A stretch of 64,000 nt of DNA, from NCBI GenBank assembly GCA_041739225.1, contig JBGSOG010000006.1, positions 58,993 to 122,992 on the forward strand. Reading direction: 5' to 3'. Positions 53,973 through 62,850 of this stretch are shown here, in pieces. The stretch's first letter is position 1. Each line of letters begins with the position of its first letter. Below the pieces are notes generated by a model. That model saw nothing but the letters and a program-made list of their open reading frames with translations. It made no database searches and was not told the origin of the DNA. Source of the stretch: BOKV01 sp041739225. GTDB taxonomy: Bacteria > Pseudomonadota > Alphaproteobacteria > Rhizobiales > Rhizobiaceae. Position numbers and translations under genes: made by a program.

Positions 53973-55280
53973 TTAGACCCCCACCTTCAGAACTGCGCGC
54001 CGATTAAACGGACGGGTCACAAGTTCGGCAAGATCACCAGCCTGCTCGTAGCCATGGATGGGCGAAAACACGAACTCGATCGACCATTTGGTGCTGATAC
54101 CTTCAGCTTCAAACGGATTGGCAAGGCCCATGCCGCAGATGACCAGATCTGGACGCTGTTCGTGGCAACGATCAATCTGGCGGTCAACATCCTGGCCTTC
54201 GCTCCAGTTGATGCCATCGGGCAGCAGGGCAATTTCCTGCTCGACCAGTTTGCGATGAAGGAATGGTGTGCCGATCTCGAGAATTTGCGCTCCCATTTCC
54301 CGGTTCATGAAACGGGCCAGCGACGGCTCCATTTGCGAATCAGGAAACAGGAACACTTTTTTGCCGTCCATTGCCGGACGGTGCCTTGCAACCGCACTGC
54401 GGGCACGTTCGCGGCCCGGACCGGTAATCGCGTCAAACCGGTCCATGTTGACGCCAAATGACTGCGCAGCGGCGCGAAGCCACGCTGTGGTGCCCTCTTC
54501 GCCGAGCGGGAACGGGGCAGCAATGCGCGTTGCGCCGCGTTCTTCCAGCGCCGCGACTGTGGATCCAAGGTAGGGTTGGGCCAGAAGGAACCGGGTAGAA
54601 GGACCGATCGCCGGGATGGATGCAGAGTTGCGCGGAGGCAGGAATGCGATTTCGGCTATTCCCAATGCTTCAAAAATCCGGCGGAACTGTTCTTCGGCAA
54701 CATCTGCGATGCAACCTGCTATCACCAGCGATGCCGGCTCCGACGCGGGTTTCTGCGGCGCACCGCGCACCAGTTCTGTGAGGAAATTGTCTTCGCCCTG
54801 CGTGAATGTGGTTTCGATGCCGCTGCCGGAATAGGCCATGACACGGCGCTGCGGCATTTGCTTCTCGTTCAGGCGGCGGGCAGCACGAGTCAGGTCAAGT
54901 TTGATGACTTCTGAGGGGCATGAACCCACCAGCACCAGCAGTTTGATGTCCGGACGGCGCTCGACCAGCCGCGCCACCACACGGTCGAGTTCGTCATCAA
55001 GGTCGGCCATTCCTGCAAGATCACGCTCGTCGATGATCGCCGTGGCAAAGCGCGGCTCGGCAAATATCATGACACCGGCAGCCGATTGCATCAGATGTGC
55101 GCAAGTTCGCGAGCCGACAATCAGGAAAAACGCGTCCTGCATCTTGCGATGAAGCCAGATGATGGAGGTCAGGCCGCAGAAAACCTCATGCTGCCCACGT
55201 TCACGCAAAGGTGCTGTTGCAGGCGCGCAAGCAGCGGCCGGATTTTCAAATTGTGCATTGCCGGGCGTCAGCGCTGTCAT
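53973..55280 (-). CDS. bchN: Light-independent protochlorophyllide reductase subunit N
   Basis: 435 residues, NifD-like. ERGQHEVFCGLTSIIWLHRK, GSRTCAHLMQSAAGVMIF and VLVGSCPSEVIKLDL supply the three cysteines of the [4Fe-4S] cluster; VIAGCIADVAEEQF follows. ATG 55280 overlaps the bchF stop (ATGA). The reading frame is open into bchF but that part is a shadow. Confidence 0.96.
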   Translation of the reverse strand: MTALTPGNAQFENPAAACAPATAPLRERGQHEVFCGLTSIIWLHRKMQDAFFLIVGSRTCAHLMQSAAGVMIFAEPRFATAIIDERDLAGMADLDDELDRVVARLVERRPDIKLLVLVGSCPSEVIKLDLTRAARRLNEKQMPQRRVMAYSGSGIETTFTQGEDNFLTELVRGAPQKPASEPASLVIAGCIADVAEEQFRRIFEALGIAEIAFLPPRNSASIPAIGPSTRFLLAQPYLGSTVAALEERGATRIAAPFPLGEEGTTAWLRAAAQSFGVNMDRFDAITGPGRERARSAVARHRPAMDGKKVFLFPDSQMEPSLARFMNREMGAQILEIGTPFLHRKLVEQEIALLPDGINWSEGQDVDRQIDRCHEQRPDLVICGMGLANPFEAEGISTKWSIEFVFSPIHGYEQAGDLAELVTRPFNRRAVLKVGV

Positions 55281-55816
55281 GCCTGCACCTGCACGTTCAA
55301 GGGCATGGTCGCCGATTGGGGAGCATTGCCTTGAAGGCGGGCTTGCCGCAGCTTCAAAATGAATTGTCCAGCGTTGATGACGTAAGTGGCATAGGCCGCC
55401 AAGGCCAGGAGCATCAAAGGACCAGAACCGAGCATGTTGCCGAAATAGGCGACGAGGTAAGCTGTGTGCAGCGCCAACACCAACATCGAGAACACGTCTT
55501 CCCAAAAGAAGGCGTCGGCGAAAAGGTAGCGGCCGAAAACCACCTTTTCCCAAATCGCACCAGTAATCATGATGGTGTAAAGCGTGACCGTCTTGGCGAT
55601 GACCGAAACATTGGCGGCAAAGAGCCCCTCCCCGGTTGTCAGGTAGCGAACGATCAAGCCAACACTGACCAGAAAGACCACGAACTGGAACGGCGCAAGC
55701 AAGCCCTGAACCAGCGTCCACCTTGTCGTGTCACGACGAACGCGCTGCTCCGGCGTGTAAAGCGGCCTCGCCGATCCCACCTTCGAAGTCGCGTTTCGGG
55801 ACACTCCTCCTTGCAT
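55277..55816 (-). CDS. bchF: 3-vinyl bacteriochlorophyllide hydratase
   Basis: 179 residues, four membrane spans. YTPEQRVRRDTTRWTLVQGLLAPFQF is the family opening, then FLVSVGLIVRYLTTGEG, WEKVVFGRYLFADAFFWEDVFSM with conserved charged residues, and YVINAGQFILKL. It hydrates the C3 vinyl group before BchC. I used ATG 55816, about 11 nt after GGAGG; an earlier frame start at 55888 would run into the promoter boxes. It opens the long minus-strand operon to idi. Confidence 0.94.
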   Translation of the reverse strand: MQGGVSRNATSKVGSARPLYTPEQRVRRDTTRWTLVQGLLAPFQFVVFLVSVGLIVRYLTTGEGLFAANVSVIAKTVTLYTIMITGAIWEKVVFGRYLFADAFFWEDVFSMLVLALHTAYLVAYFGNMLGSGPLMLLALAAYATYVINAGQFILKLRQARLQGNAPQSATMPLNVQVQA

Positions 55817-55893
55817 CGTATGTCGGTCCTCCACCAACCAGTGCCCTGTGCGGTCACTGCCTTGGCAAAAGACTAAACCCGGCCCCAAGAAAG

Positions 55894-55927
55894 TGTCAAC
55901 CTAAATTGACGTTGATTTTTGTTTACA
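55894..55927. promoter_or_regulatory. Fused pair of PpsR-type boxes between bchF and ppaA
   Basis: TGTCAACCTAAATTGACG (55894-55911) and CGTTGATTTTTGTTTACA (55910-55927) share a central CG, giving TGT-N12-ACGT-N12-ACA. It lies 78 bp from the bchF start and 156 bp from the ppaA start, and so may control both directions. Confidence 0.75.
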
Positions 55928-56083
55928 TTCAATCCGGGTTGCGCCAATCTGCCTTATCGTGTCGTCCAATGTGGTTTCAAACGCGTTGGAACCACTCTTT
56001 GAAAAACTGCCAGTGTCGCATAGCGGCTCGATTTCGCTCCACTACATTGGAAACGGCTGGCATCGCGCCAATCTGGAGGCAGC

Positions 56084-57007
56084 GTGAACGAACGCTTCAA
56101 AGCAGACTTTGGTTTCCGCAGGGTCCGTGCGCAGGTCTGCAAAGACAGGTTGGATGGCAGCGCGGGCGGCCTTCTTGATGCCAGCGCGGTCTCAGTCGGG
56201 CTGAACGGCACATCGCTACTGGCGGCATCTCTCAACAATCTGCGCGAATCTTTGGTTCAAGCCATCAAAAGCGACATTCTTCCGGCGTGTCAGGACGCGA
56301 TTGTGCGAACCCGCGGTGTGAATGACAACACAAGCCCGATTGTGCTTCGCGCCACGAGGATTGCGCAAATGGCGGTCGCGGGAACGCCAGCCGAACAGAT
56401 ATTGAACTATATAGACTCCCAACCGCTTTCGCAGATGCGAAAGGCTTCCCTGCTGGAGGCAGCTGCACAAAGGATCGGCATTGGCTGGGAATGTGATGCA
56501 TTGAATTTCGTTGATGTCACCATCGCCGTTGGTCGCCTGCAAGGGGTGTATCGTCGATTGATCAACAAGACAGCAACGCCTGCGCCGCGACGCAAAGGCG
56601 GGACGGTCCTGATCACTACTGCGCCGGGCGAAGAACATTTGTTCGGTATCCTGTTTGTCGAAGATCTTTACCGGGCAGCAGGATGGACAACGAAACTGGC
56701 ATCGCCAAAAACACCGGCAGAATGGGTGAAATGCACCAGTGCATCCGGTTTTGACACGATCTGCGTCTCCTGGTCGGGAAAGGCGCTGGCCGAACTGCTT
56801 TCCAACGCCTTGCGAAACCGGAAATTCAATCGTCGCACAACCATAATCGCAGGAGGCCAGGCAGCCTTGGAACATGCGGATTGGCTGGAAAATCAAGGCG
56901 TTGACCTTGTTTCCAATAGTCCGAAAGCAGCCCTTGACTTTTCAAGGCGCTCCCTGTTCAACCAAAATCAGCTTGACCACCATGAAATCGTTCACCACGG
57001 CGGTTAA
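56084..57007 (+). CDS. ppaA: PpaA/AerR cobalamin-binding anti-repressor
   Basis: 307 residues. A helical N-terminal region, the cap pattern W-x2-D-x3-F-x2-VTIAVGRLQ (from Trp135), then the B12-binding domain with GTVLITTAPGEEHLFG, where ExHxxG gives His185. AerR/PpaA proteins bind hydroxocobalamin in light and antagonise CrtJ/PpsR. Its position directly upstream of ppsR, overlapping it by 26 nt, is the standard arrangement. GTG 56084 has GGAGG upstream. The orphan paralogue at 15503 shares both motifs. Confidence 0.93.
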   Translation: MNERFKADFGFRRVRAQVCKDRLDGSAGGLLDASAVSVGLNGTSLLAASLNNLRESLVQAIKSDILPACQDAIVRTRGVNDNTSPIVLRATRIAQMAVAGTPAEQILNYIDSQPLSQMRKASLLEAAAQRIGIGWECDALNFVDVTIAVGRLQGVYRRLINKTATPAPRRKGGTVLITTAPGEEHLFGILFVEDLYRAAGWTTKLASPKTPAEWVKCTSASGFDTICVSWSGKALAELLSNALRNRKFNRRTTIIAGGQAALEHADWLENQGVDLVSNSPKAALDFSRRSLFNQNQLDHHEIVHHGG

Positions 57008-58463
57008 TTCGCCGAGCAAGGGCCAGAAATTGGATCAGGACAAGAACAAGGTCATCTTCAGACAGTTTTCGAGATCGGCCAAGCTGTTCGTTGAACTGGG
57101 TGATTCGGCTGCGATCATGCTTGCATCGATCGGATCAGACATTTCGCTGGTCATTTCACCTTCGGGCGAGATTGAGGATGTTGCATTTCGCAACCCCGAC
57201 ATGGTGGGTTATGGCTGCGACGGCTGGACAGGGAAGCGGTGGAAAGACGTTGTAACGGTTGAAAGCGTCGAGAAAATCGATGCCCTGCTTTCCGACAGCA
57301 AGAACAGCGTGATGACTCGCCGTCGCCAGATGAACCACCATGCGAAGGGTCGCATGGACCTTCCGGTAGACTACATGCTGGTGCGGTTTCCCGGTGCCGA
57401 ATCGCTTCTTGCGCTTGGCAATGACTTGCGCCCGATTTCGGCCATGCAACACCAGCTGGTGCAATTCCAGGTTGAGCTGGAAAATGAATACCGCAAGATC
57501 CGGGAAACCGAAGGTCGCTACCGGACGATCTATCATCTGAGCCGCGAGCCGATGATCATCGTTGGTGATCAGGACCGGCGTATTCTTGACGTTAACCAGG
57601 CGGCCACCAATCTTCTGACCAAGCCGGCGAAGAAATTGCTTGGTGAAAGTGCGTTGAACCTTTTTGACAAGGCAGAGCGCGATTCCGTCGGACAAAAGCT
57701 GCAGGAAGTGCAGCACAGCGGTACTGCGCAGATGATGACTGTTCGTTTTGCCGGCGTCAGCATTCAGCGCGAGTTGGCAATTGAACCTTACCGCGAGAAT
57801 GGCCGTTCGAACCTTTTGCTGCACATCAGTGAGGTATCCAACGAGCAAAGTGCAGAGAATTCAATTGCCAGCGAGGGGCTCCAGCTGGAATCGATTGCCG
57901 AAGCGGCGGTCATCACCGATATTTCCGGCGTTGTAACTTCAATCAACGACCGTTTTCTTGACATCACCAACATCCTCAACCGACAGCAGGCAGTGGGCAG
58001 GCACCTCAACAACTGGCTGGGCGGCTCGTCGGTTGACATGCAGGTGCTGACAGCCCGGTTGCGCGACGAAGGCCGCGTTCGCGGGTTCGCGACGATGGTG
58101 CGTGATGAAATCGGTGTCAGCAGCCCGGTTTCGGTGTCTGCATCGCGCAACCGGAACGCTGACGGGCGTGAGATTTTTGTTTTCATCATCAGCGAGACAT
58201 CCCGCCGAGATACGGGCCTTTCCTCGCCGACAAGCCAGCGCATCAAGGGGATGAGCGATTTCTCTGAACTCGTCGGACGGGTTCCATTGAAAGAGCTGAT
58301 TCGAGAGGCCGTCGATGTGATAGAAGTGATGTGCATCGAGGCCGCACTGCGCCAGACGGACAACAACCGTGCGTCAGCCGCGGAGCTTTTGGGCCTGAGC
58401 CGTCAGAGCGTTTATTTGAAGTTGCGTCGACACGGTCTTGAGGATTTTGATACTGATTCCTGA
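56982..58463 (+). CDS. ppsR: PpsR/CrtJ, PAS-domain repressor of photosynthesis genes
   Basis: 493 residues. An N-terminal PAS-like region (about 35-130), a coiled linker QLVQFQVELENEYRKI, two PAS domains (about 170-275 and 295-405), then a Fis-type helix-turn-helix NNRASAAELLGLSRQSVYLK at the C-terminus. Cys451 in VMCIEAALRQ is in the HTH, equivalent to the redox cysteine of CrtJ. The only other cysteine is Cys79 near the N-terminus; no cysteine exists between the PAS domains. It should bind the TGT-N12-ACA boxes found across the cluster. Confidence 0.94.
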   Translation: MKSFTTAVNSPSKGQKLDQDKNKVIFRQFSRSAKLFVELGDSAAIMLASIGSDISLVISPSGEIEDVAFRNPDMVGYGCDGWTGKRWKDVVTVESVEKIDALLSDSKNSVMTRRRQMNHHAKGRMDLPVDYMLVRFPGAESLLALGNDLRPISAMQHQLVQFQVELENEYRKIRETEGRYRTIYHLSREPMIIVGDQDRRILDVNQAATNLLTKPAKKLLGESALNLFDKAERDSVGQKLQEVQHSGTAQMMTVRFAGVSIQRELAIEPYRENGRSNLLLHISEVSNEQSAENSIASEGLQLESIAEAAVITDISGVVTSINDRFLDITNILNRQQAVGRHLNNWLGGSSVDMQVLTARLRDEGRVRGFATMVRDEIGVSSPVSVSASRNRNADGREIFVFIISETSRRDTGLSSPTSQRIKGMSDFSELVGRVPLKELIREAVDVIEVMCIEAALRQTDNNRASAAELLGLSRQSVYLKLRRHGLEDFDTDS

Positions 58464-58472
58464 CCCGGTTTC

Positions 58473-58509
58473 TGTAAAAAAATATTTACAGTGTAAAATC
58501 GGTTTGACG
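58473..58509. promoter_or_regulatory. PpsR box pair upstream of bchG
   Basis: TGTAAAAAAATATTTACA (58473-58490) is perfect; TGTAAAATCGGTTTGACG (58492-58509) has one mismatch. Only 1 bp separates them (19 bp start to start). They lie 29 bp before the bchG ATG and 9 bp after the ppsR stop. Confidence 0.8.
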
Positions 58510-58538
58510 GATTTTTGGGCGCAGCTTAGCATGCAGCC

Positions 58539-59441
58539 ATGGTATCAAAGAGCGTTGAAACTCCGGCATTGTCTTATCCGTCCGCCAGCGCTGTGCTGGC
58601 GCTGCTGAAGCCCATCACGTGGTTTCCGCCAATGTGGGCCTATGCCTGCGGCGTGATCAGTGCCGGTGCCGTGGTCGGCGAGCGATCAATCTACATACTT
58701 GGTGGTATTTTGCTTGCCGGACCGCTCATTTGTGGAGCCAGCCAGGCAGTGAATGACTGGTTTGACCGGCATGTTGATGCCATCAATGAGCCGAACCGGG
58801 TCATTCCCTCGGGTCGGATGCCTGGTCGCTGGGGATTGTGGATTGCAATCATCAACAGTCTTTTGTCGTTGGGTGTGGCAGCGCTGCTTGGGCCCTACGT
58901 GTTTGTTGCAGGGTTGATCGGCATTGCCCTTGCCTGGGCTTACAGTGCGCCTCCCTTCCGGCTGAAATCAAATGGCTGGCTGGGAAATGGTGCCGTGGGA
59001 TTCAGTTATGAAACCCTGCCATGGCTGACCGCCACTGCCGCAGCCCAGGGTTTTGCCCCGTCAGCGCCGGTTTTCTCGGTCGCGCTGATGTATGGCATCG
59101 GCGCCCACGGCATCATGACGCTCAATGATTTCAAATCAATCGAAGGCGACAGGCGCATGGGCGTCGATTCGCTGCCTGTGATGCTGGGTGCCAGCCAGGC
59201 CGCAAGTTTCGCCTGCATCATCATGGCGCTCTCGCAAGCCGGCGTCGTATTGATCGTGGCACAACATGGAATGCTGCTTCACGCCGGGGCCATCGCTGTG
59301 TCGCTGGCTTTGCAGGTCGCCTGCATGGCGCATTTTCTCAAGGATCCGGCAAAACGGGCAATCTGGTACAGCGCCATCGGTGTCGGGCTGTATGTCACAG
59401 GCATGATGGTTGCAGCATTTGCCCTCAGGCCGCAGGTTTGA
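58539..59441 (+). CDS. bchG: Bacteriochlorophyll synthase (tail prenyltransferase)
   Basis: 300 residues, UbiA-superfamily membrane prenyltransferase with about eight spans. The Asp-rich motif NDWFDRHVDAINEPNRVIPSGRM is diagnostic for chlorophyll synthases, and a second motif is NDFKSIEGDRRMGVDSLPV. It attaches geranylgeranyl diphosphate to bacteriochlorophyllide a. ATG 58539. It begins the unit bchG-pucC-like-bchP-orf. Confidence 0.96.
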   Translation: MVSKSVETPALSYPSASAVLALLKPITWFPPMWAYACGVISAGAVVGERSIYILGGILLAGPLICGASQAVNDWFDRHVDAINEPNRVIPSGRMPGRWGLWIAIINSLLSLGVAALLGPYVFVAGLIGIALAWAYSAPPFRLKSNGWLGNGAVGFSYETLPWLTATAAAQGFAPSAPVFSVALMYGIGAHGIMTLNDFKSIEGDRRMGVDSLPVMLGASQAASFACIIMALSQAGVVLIVAQHGMLLHAGAIAVSLALQVACMAHFLKDPAKRAIWYSAIGVGLYVTGMMVAAFALRPQV

Positions 59442-59460
59442 GATGCACGGGGAGCAGCAG

Positions 59461-60807
59461 ATGAACCAAGGCGCAATGAAAACCGCAGGCAATGGCCTTG
59501 GCTGGTTGGCAATCATCCGGCTGGGGCTTGTGCAAGCTGCACTTGGCTCCATCGTTGTCCTGACCACCTCCACCCTCAACCGCGTGATGGTGGTGGAATT
59601 GGCACTCGCCGCGATCATTCCCGGCGCACTTGTGGGCGTACACTATGCAGTCCAGTTGATGCGCCCGGTTTTCGGCCACCGCTCCGACATGGGCGGTGGT
59701 CGCACCGCCTGGATTTTGGGCGGAATGGCACTTCTTGCGGTTTCGGGAACAGCAGCCGCGGCGACCACTTTCTTGTTTGACCAGAGCTTTGCGCTGGGCT
59801 TTTCCGCTGCGCTGATTGCCTTTGTAATGATCGGATTTGGCATTGGCGCTTGTGGAACGTCCTTGTTGGCCTTGCTTGCCAGCCGCACCCGTCCCGAGCG
59901 GCGCCCGGCTGCAGCGACCATTGTCTGGATGATGATGGTCGCAGGAATTGTGGTCACAGCCATCACTTCCGGCAGCCTGCTGGACCCCTATTCGCATTCG
60001 AGGTTGGTGGCGGTAACAGCCAGTGTCGGGCTGGTGGCGCTTGTCGTCTCGCTTGTGTCAATTTTCGGGATTGAGCGGGGCGCCGCCGAGATCACGACTG
60101 CCGTGCGGCCAAAGACCAGCTTCCGGCAGAACATGGCAGAAGTCTGGGCGGACCCGACGGATCGCCTTTTCACGATTTTCGTTTTCGTCTCCATGCTGGC
60201 CTACAGCACACAGGACCTTATCCTTGAGCCATTTGCCGGCTTGCTGTTTGGCATGACGCCGGGCGAATCGACCAAACTCTCTGGTGTCCAGCACGCCGGG
60301 GTTCTGATCGGCATGGCGCTGGTTGGCATATCCGGCAGTTTGTTTGCCGGTCGTGGATGGCCTGTGCTGAAAATCCTGACCGTCGGCGGGTGTGTGCTTT
60401 CTGCTTTTGCGCTTGGCGCGCTGGTTTTCGCCGCGCTTGCTGCTCCCGATTGGCCGCTCAAGGCCAATGTTGCAATCCTGGGCTTTGCCAATGGTGCGTT
60501 TGCCGTTGCGGCTATCGGTACCATGATGGAACTGGCAGGTTCAGGCAAACCAGCGCGCGAAGGAATTCGCATGGGCGTATGGGGCGCGGCCCAGGCTATT
60601 TCCTTTGGACTTGGCGGTTTCGCCGGAACGGTCTCGATAGACCTTGCAAGACTGCTCACCGGCAGCGAACCCGGCTCGTTTGCCATTGTTTTCGGTTTTG
60701 AAGCGGCGCTTTTCGTGCTTTCAGCGATCATGGCAATGCGGGTCAGCGGGAAACGACCCAATGCTGCAAGCCAATACGGCGCACTCGCCGCGCAGCCAGC
60801 GGAGTGA
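59461..60807 (+). CDS. PucC/BCD-family transporter (bch2, orf428 type)
   Basis: 448 residues, 12 predicted spans. LTTSTLNRVMVVELALAA, VHYAVQLMRPVFGHRSDMGG and QDLILEPFAGLLFGMTPGES are the BCD-family signatures also seen in LhaA at 45617. Genes of this type between bchG and bchP are called bch2 or orf428 in Rhodobacter. It may deliver or retrieve bacteriochlorophyll; true substrate unknown. ATG 59461 has GGGGAG upstream; ATG 59443 is an alternative. Confidence 0.92.
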   Translation: MNQGAMKTAGNGLGWLAIIRLGLVQAALGSIVVLTTSTLNRVMVVELALAAIIPGALVGVHYAVQLMRPVFGHRSDMGGGRTAWILGGMALLAVSGTAAAATTFLFDQSFALGFSAALIAFVMIGFGIGACGTSLLALLASRTRPERRPAAATIVWMMMVAGIVVTAITSGSLLDPYSHSRLVAVTASVGLVALVVSLVSIFGIERGAAEITTAVRPKTSFRQNMAEVWADPTDRLFTIFVFVSMLAYSTQDLILEPFAGLLFGMTPGESTKLSGVQHAGVLIGMALVGISGSLFAGRGWPVLKILTVGGCVLSAFALGALVFAALAAPDWPLKANVAILGFANGAFAVAAIGTMMELAGSGKPAREGIRMGVWGAAQAISFGLGGFAGTVSIDLARLLTGSEPGSFAIVFGFEAALFVLSAIMAMRVSGKRPNAASQYGALAAQPAE

Positions 60808-60811
60808 TCTG

Positions 60812-61999
60812 ATGACAAGCGAAATTTACGACACAATTGTTGTGGGTGGCGGACCGGCGGGAGCCAGCGCTGCCCTGCAACTTGCCCGAAAAGGACGCAA
60901 AGTTGTGCTGGTGGACCGCGAAGGCCGTACCAAGCCTTGCGGCGGCGCCATTCCTACCAGGGCCCTGCGTGATTTTGACATACCGCAAGAAGTGGTGTGT
61001 GCAAGGGTAAATGCAGCCCGGATCATTTCGCCAAGGGGCCGTGAAGTCGAAATGGATATCGGCGAGCGCGGCTATGTCGCAATGGTGGACCGCGAGACCT
61101 TTGACCCCTGGTTGCGCGAACGGGCAGCAGCGGCAGGGGCAAAACGCATTACCGGAACCTTCAACAAGATGACGCGGGAATCAGACGGAACCCTCAGCAT
61201 CGCGATCGAAGCCAAGAGCGGTGATGTCAGCACGTTGCGGACCCGCACGGTCATCGGCGCAGATGGTGCCAACTCTGCTGTGCGACGGGTTATTTTCGGG
61301 CCGAACAAGCGCCCGCCTTATGTGTTTGCCTATCACGAGATCATCGAGGCACCCAAACACGCTGTAGAAGGCTATGTGACAAACCGCTGCGACGTGATTT
61401 ATCGCGGCAGTATTTCGCCGGACTTTTACGGCTGGGTTTTCCCGCATGGAAAGCAGGTCAGCGTCGGTTGCGGCAGTGCCGTCAAAGGCCACGACCTGAA
61501 GGCGGCAACAAGGCAATTGTGCATTGATGCAGGACTTGGCGATGAAAAAGTCTTGCGCCGTGAAGGCGCGCCTTTGCCGTTGAAGCCGATGCGCAAATGG
61601 GATGACGGGCGCAATGTGGTGCTTGCGGGCGATGCAGCGGGCGTCGTTGCACCATCGTCCGGCGAAGGCATCTACTACGCCATGTTGTCGGGCGAATTGT
61701 GCGCCGATGCCGTGGACGAACTTTTGGTAACCGGCAAGGCTTCATCGCTCGCCACGGCGCGCAAACGCTTCATGAAGGAACATGGCAGGGTCTTCCTGAT
61801 TTTGGGGATCATGCAATATGTCTGGTACCGCAGCGACAAGATGCGGGAGAAATTCGTCAAGATGTGCGCCGATCCTGATGTTCAGGCTTTGACGTGGGAA
61901 TCCTATCTCAACAAGAAACTGGTTCGTCGCGATTTTGCGGCCCATTTTCGGGTCTTCATCAAGGACATGCGGCAATTGCTGGGATTGGCGCCTGGATGA
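60812..61999 (+). CDS. bchP: Geranylgeranyl bacteriochlorophyll reductase
   Basis: 395 residues, FAD-dependent. The Rossmann motif DTIVVGGGPAGASAALQLA, then KPCGGAIPTRAL, a second FAD motif GADGANSAVRR, and VVLAGDAAGVVAPSSGEGIYYAM are the BchP/ChlP set. It reduces the tail to phytyl at the membrane. ATG 60812 lies 4 nt after the transporter. Its stop overlaps the next ATG (ATGA). Confidence 0.96.
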   Translation: MTSEIYDTIVVGGGPAGASAALQLARKGRKVVLVDREGRTKPCGGAIPTRALRDFDIPQEVVCARVNAARIISPRGREVEMDIGERGYVAMVDRETFDPWLRERAAAAGAKRITGTFNKMTRESDGTLSIAIEAKSGDVSTLRTRTVIGADGANSAVRRVIFGPNKRPPYVFAYHEIIEAPKHAVEGYVTNRCDVIYRGSISPDFYGWVFPHGKQVSVGCGSAVKGHDLKAATRQLCIDAGLGDEKVLRREGAPLPLKPMRKWDDGRNVVLAGDAAGVVAPSSGEGIYYAMLSGELCADAVDELLVTGKASSLATARKRFMKEHGRVFLILGIMQYVWYRSDKMREKFVKMCADPDVQALTWESYLNKKLVRRDFAAHFRVFIKDMRQLLGLAPG

Positions 62000-62274
62000 A
62001 CCTGGTTGCGCTGATCGACGGGCTGGCTGCCTCTGGTGACCTGGCGTTGATTGCGCTTGGCGCCTTGGCAGTCGAAGCCATTCTTTTCATTGTATTTTTT
62101 CGGGATCAGCCAAAGCTGTTTGCCTCGCTCACCTGCAATGCAGCATCGGGGGCCGCCTTGATCCTTGGCTTGCGGGCGGCGCTGCTGGGACATGGCGGAA
62201 CCACGATTGCAATCTGGCTTTCGGTGTCCTTGCTGGCGCATGCCGGCGATCTATGGGTACGGTTGCGGCGCTGA
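61996..62274 (+). CDS. 92-residue three-span membrane protein coupled to bchP
   Basis: MNLVALIDGLAASGDLALIA begins three hydrophobic segments (about 15-34, 44-62 and 68-83) and the protein ends in a basic WVRLRR. Its ATG overlaps the bchP stop, which supports real translation. No family that I can name. It may help anchor or stabilise BchP; that is speculation from coupling alone. It is the last gene of the photosynthesis cluster on this side. Confidence 0.78.
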   Translation: MNLVALIDGLAASGDLALIALGALAVEAILFIVFFRDQPKLFASLTCNAASGAALILGLRAALLGHGGTTIAIWLSVSLLAHAGDLWVRLRR

Positions 62275-62382
62275 CGCCTGCGTAAATTGCGGGGCGAAAG
62301 TCTTGCATGATGCCATTTCGTCGATGCATAAGTTTTTTCGCCACAAGTCTTCCGGACCCAATTCACTTTGAAAGGCCAAAAC

Positions 62383-62850
62383 ATGCTCAAGGGCATCAAC
62401 CCGCTGCTCAATGCTGATGTTTTGCATGCATTGCGCGCCATGGGGCATGGCGATGAATTGATCATTGCCGACACCAATTTCCCGGCCGATTCGGTTGGAC
62501 GGTTGACGGTGATTGGCCGGCCGCTTCGGATGGATTGTGATGCCGCGAGCGCAGTTGCGGCCATACTTTCGGTCTATCCGCTCGACACTTTTTTGGAAGG
62601 TGCAGCCGCGCGAATGGAAATGGTAGGCAATCCATCCGAACTTCCGCCAGTGCAACGCGAAGTGCAAACGGCAATCAACATTGCCGAGGGTGAAGATTTT
62701 CCGCTGACAGGCGTTGAGCGTTTCGCATTCTACGAGCGGGCAAAATCTGCCTATTGCGTGATCCAGACAATGGAAACACGGTTTTACGGCTGTTTCGCGC
62801 TGCGCAAGGGCGTGGTTCCGCCACCGGCAGTTCAAGGAGAAAATCCTTGA
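62383..62850 (+). CDS. RbsD/FucU family sugar mutarotase
   Basis: 155 residues. MLKGINPLLNADVLHALRAM followed by GHGDELIIADTNFPADS is the hallmark of the D-ribose pyranase / L-fucose mutarotase family; the C-terminal FYERAKSAYCVIQTMETRFYGCFALRKG completes the fold. It speeds anomer interconversion of a pentose or fucose-like sugar. It starts at ATG 62383 and overlaps the ribokinase start by 4 nt, so the pair is an operon. No sugar transporter is in the window. Confidence 0.9.
   Translation: MLKGINPLLNADVLHALRAMGHGDELIIADTNFPADSVGRLTVIGRPLRMDCDAASAVAAILSVYPLDTFLEGAAARMEMVGNPSELPPVQREVQTAINIAEGEDFPLTGVERFAFYERAKSAYCVIQTMETRFYGCFALRKGVVPPPAVQGENP

Noticed and set aside
15503..62274. Insertion sequences, integrases or prophage genes inside the cluster
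   Set aside because: None was found on either strand; every substantial stretch is explained by photosynthesis genes.
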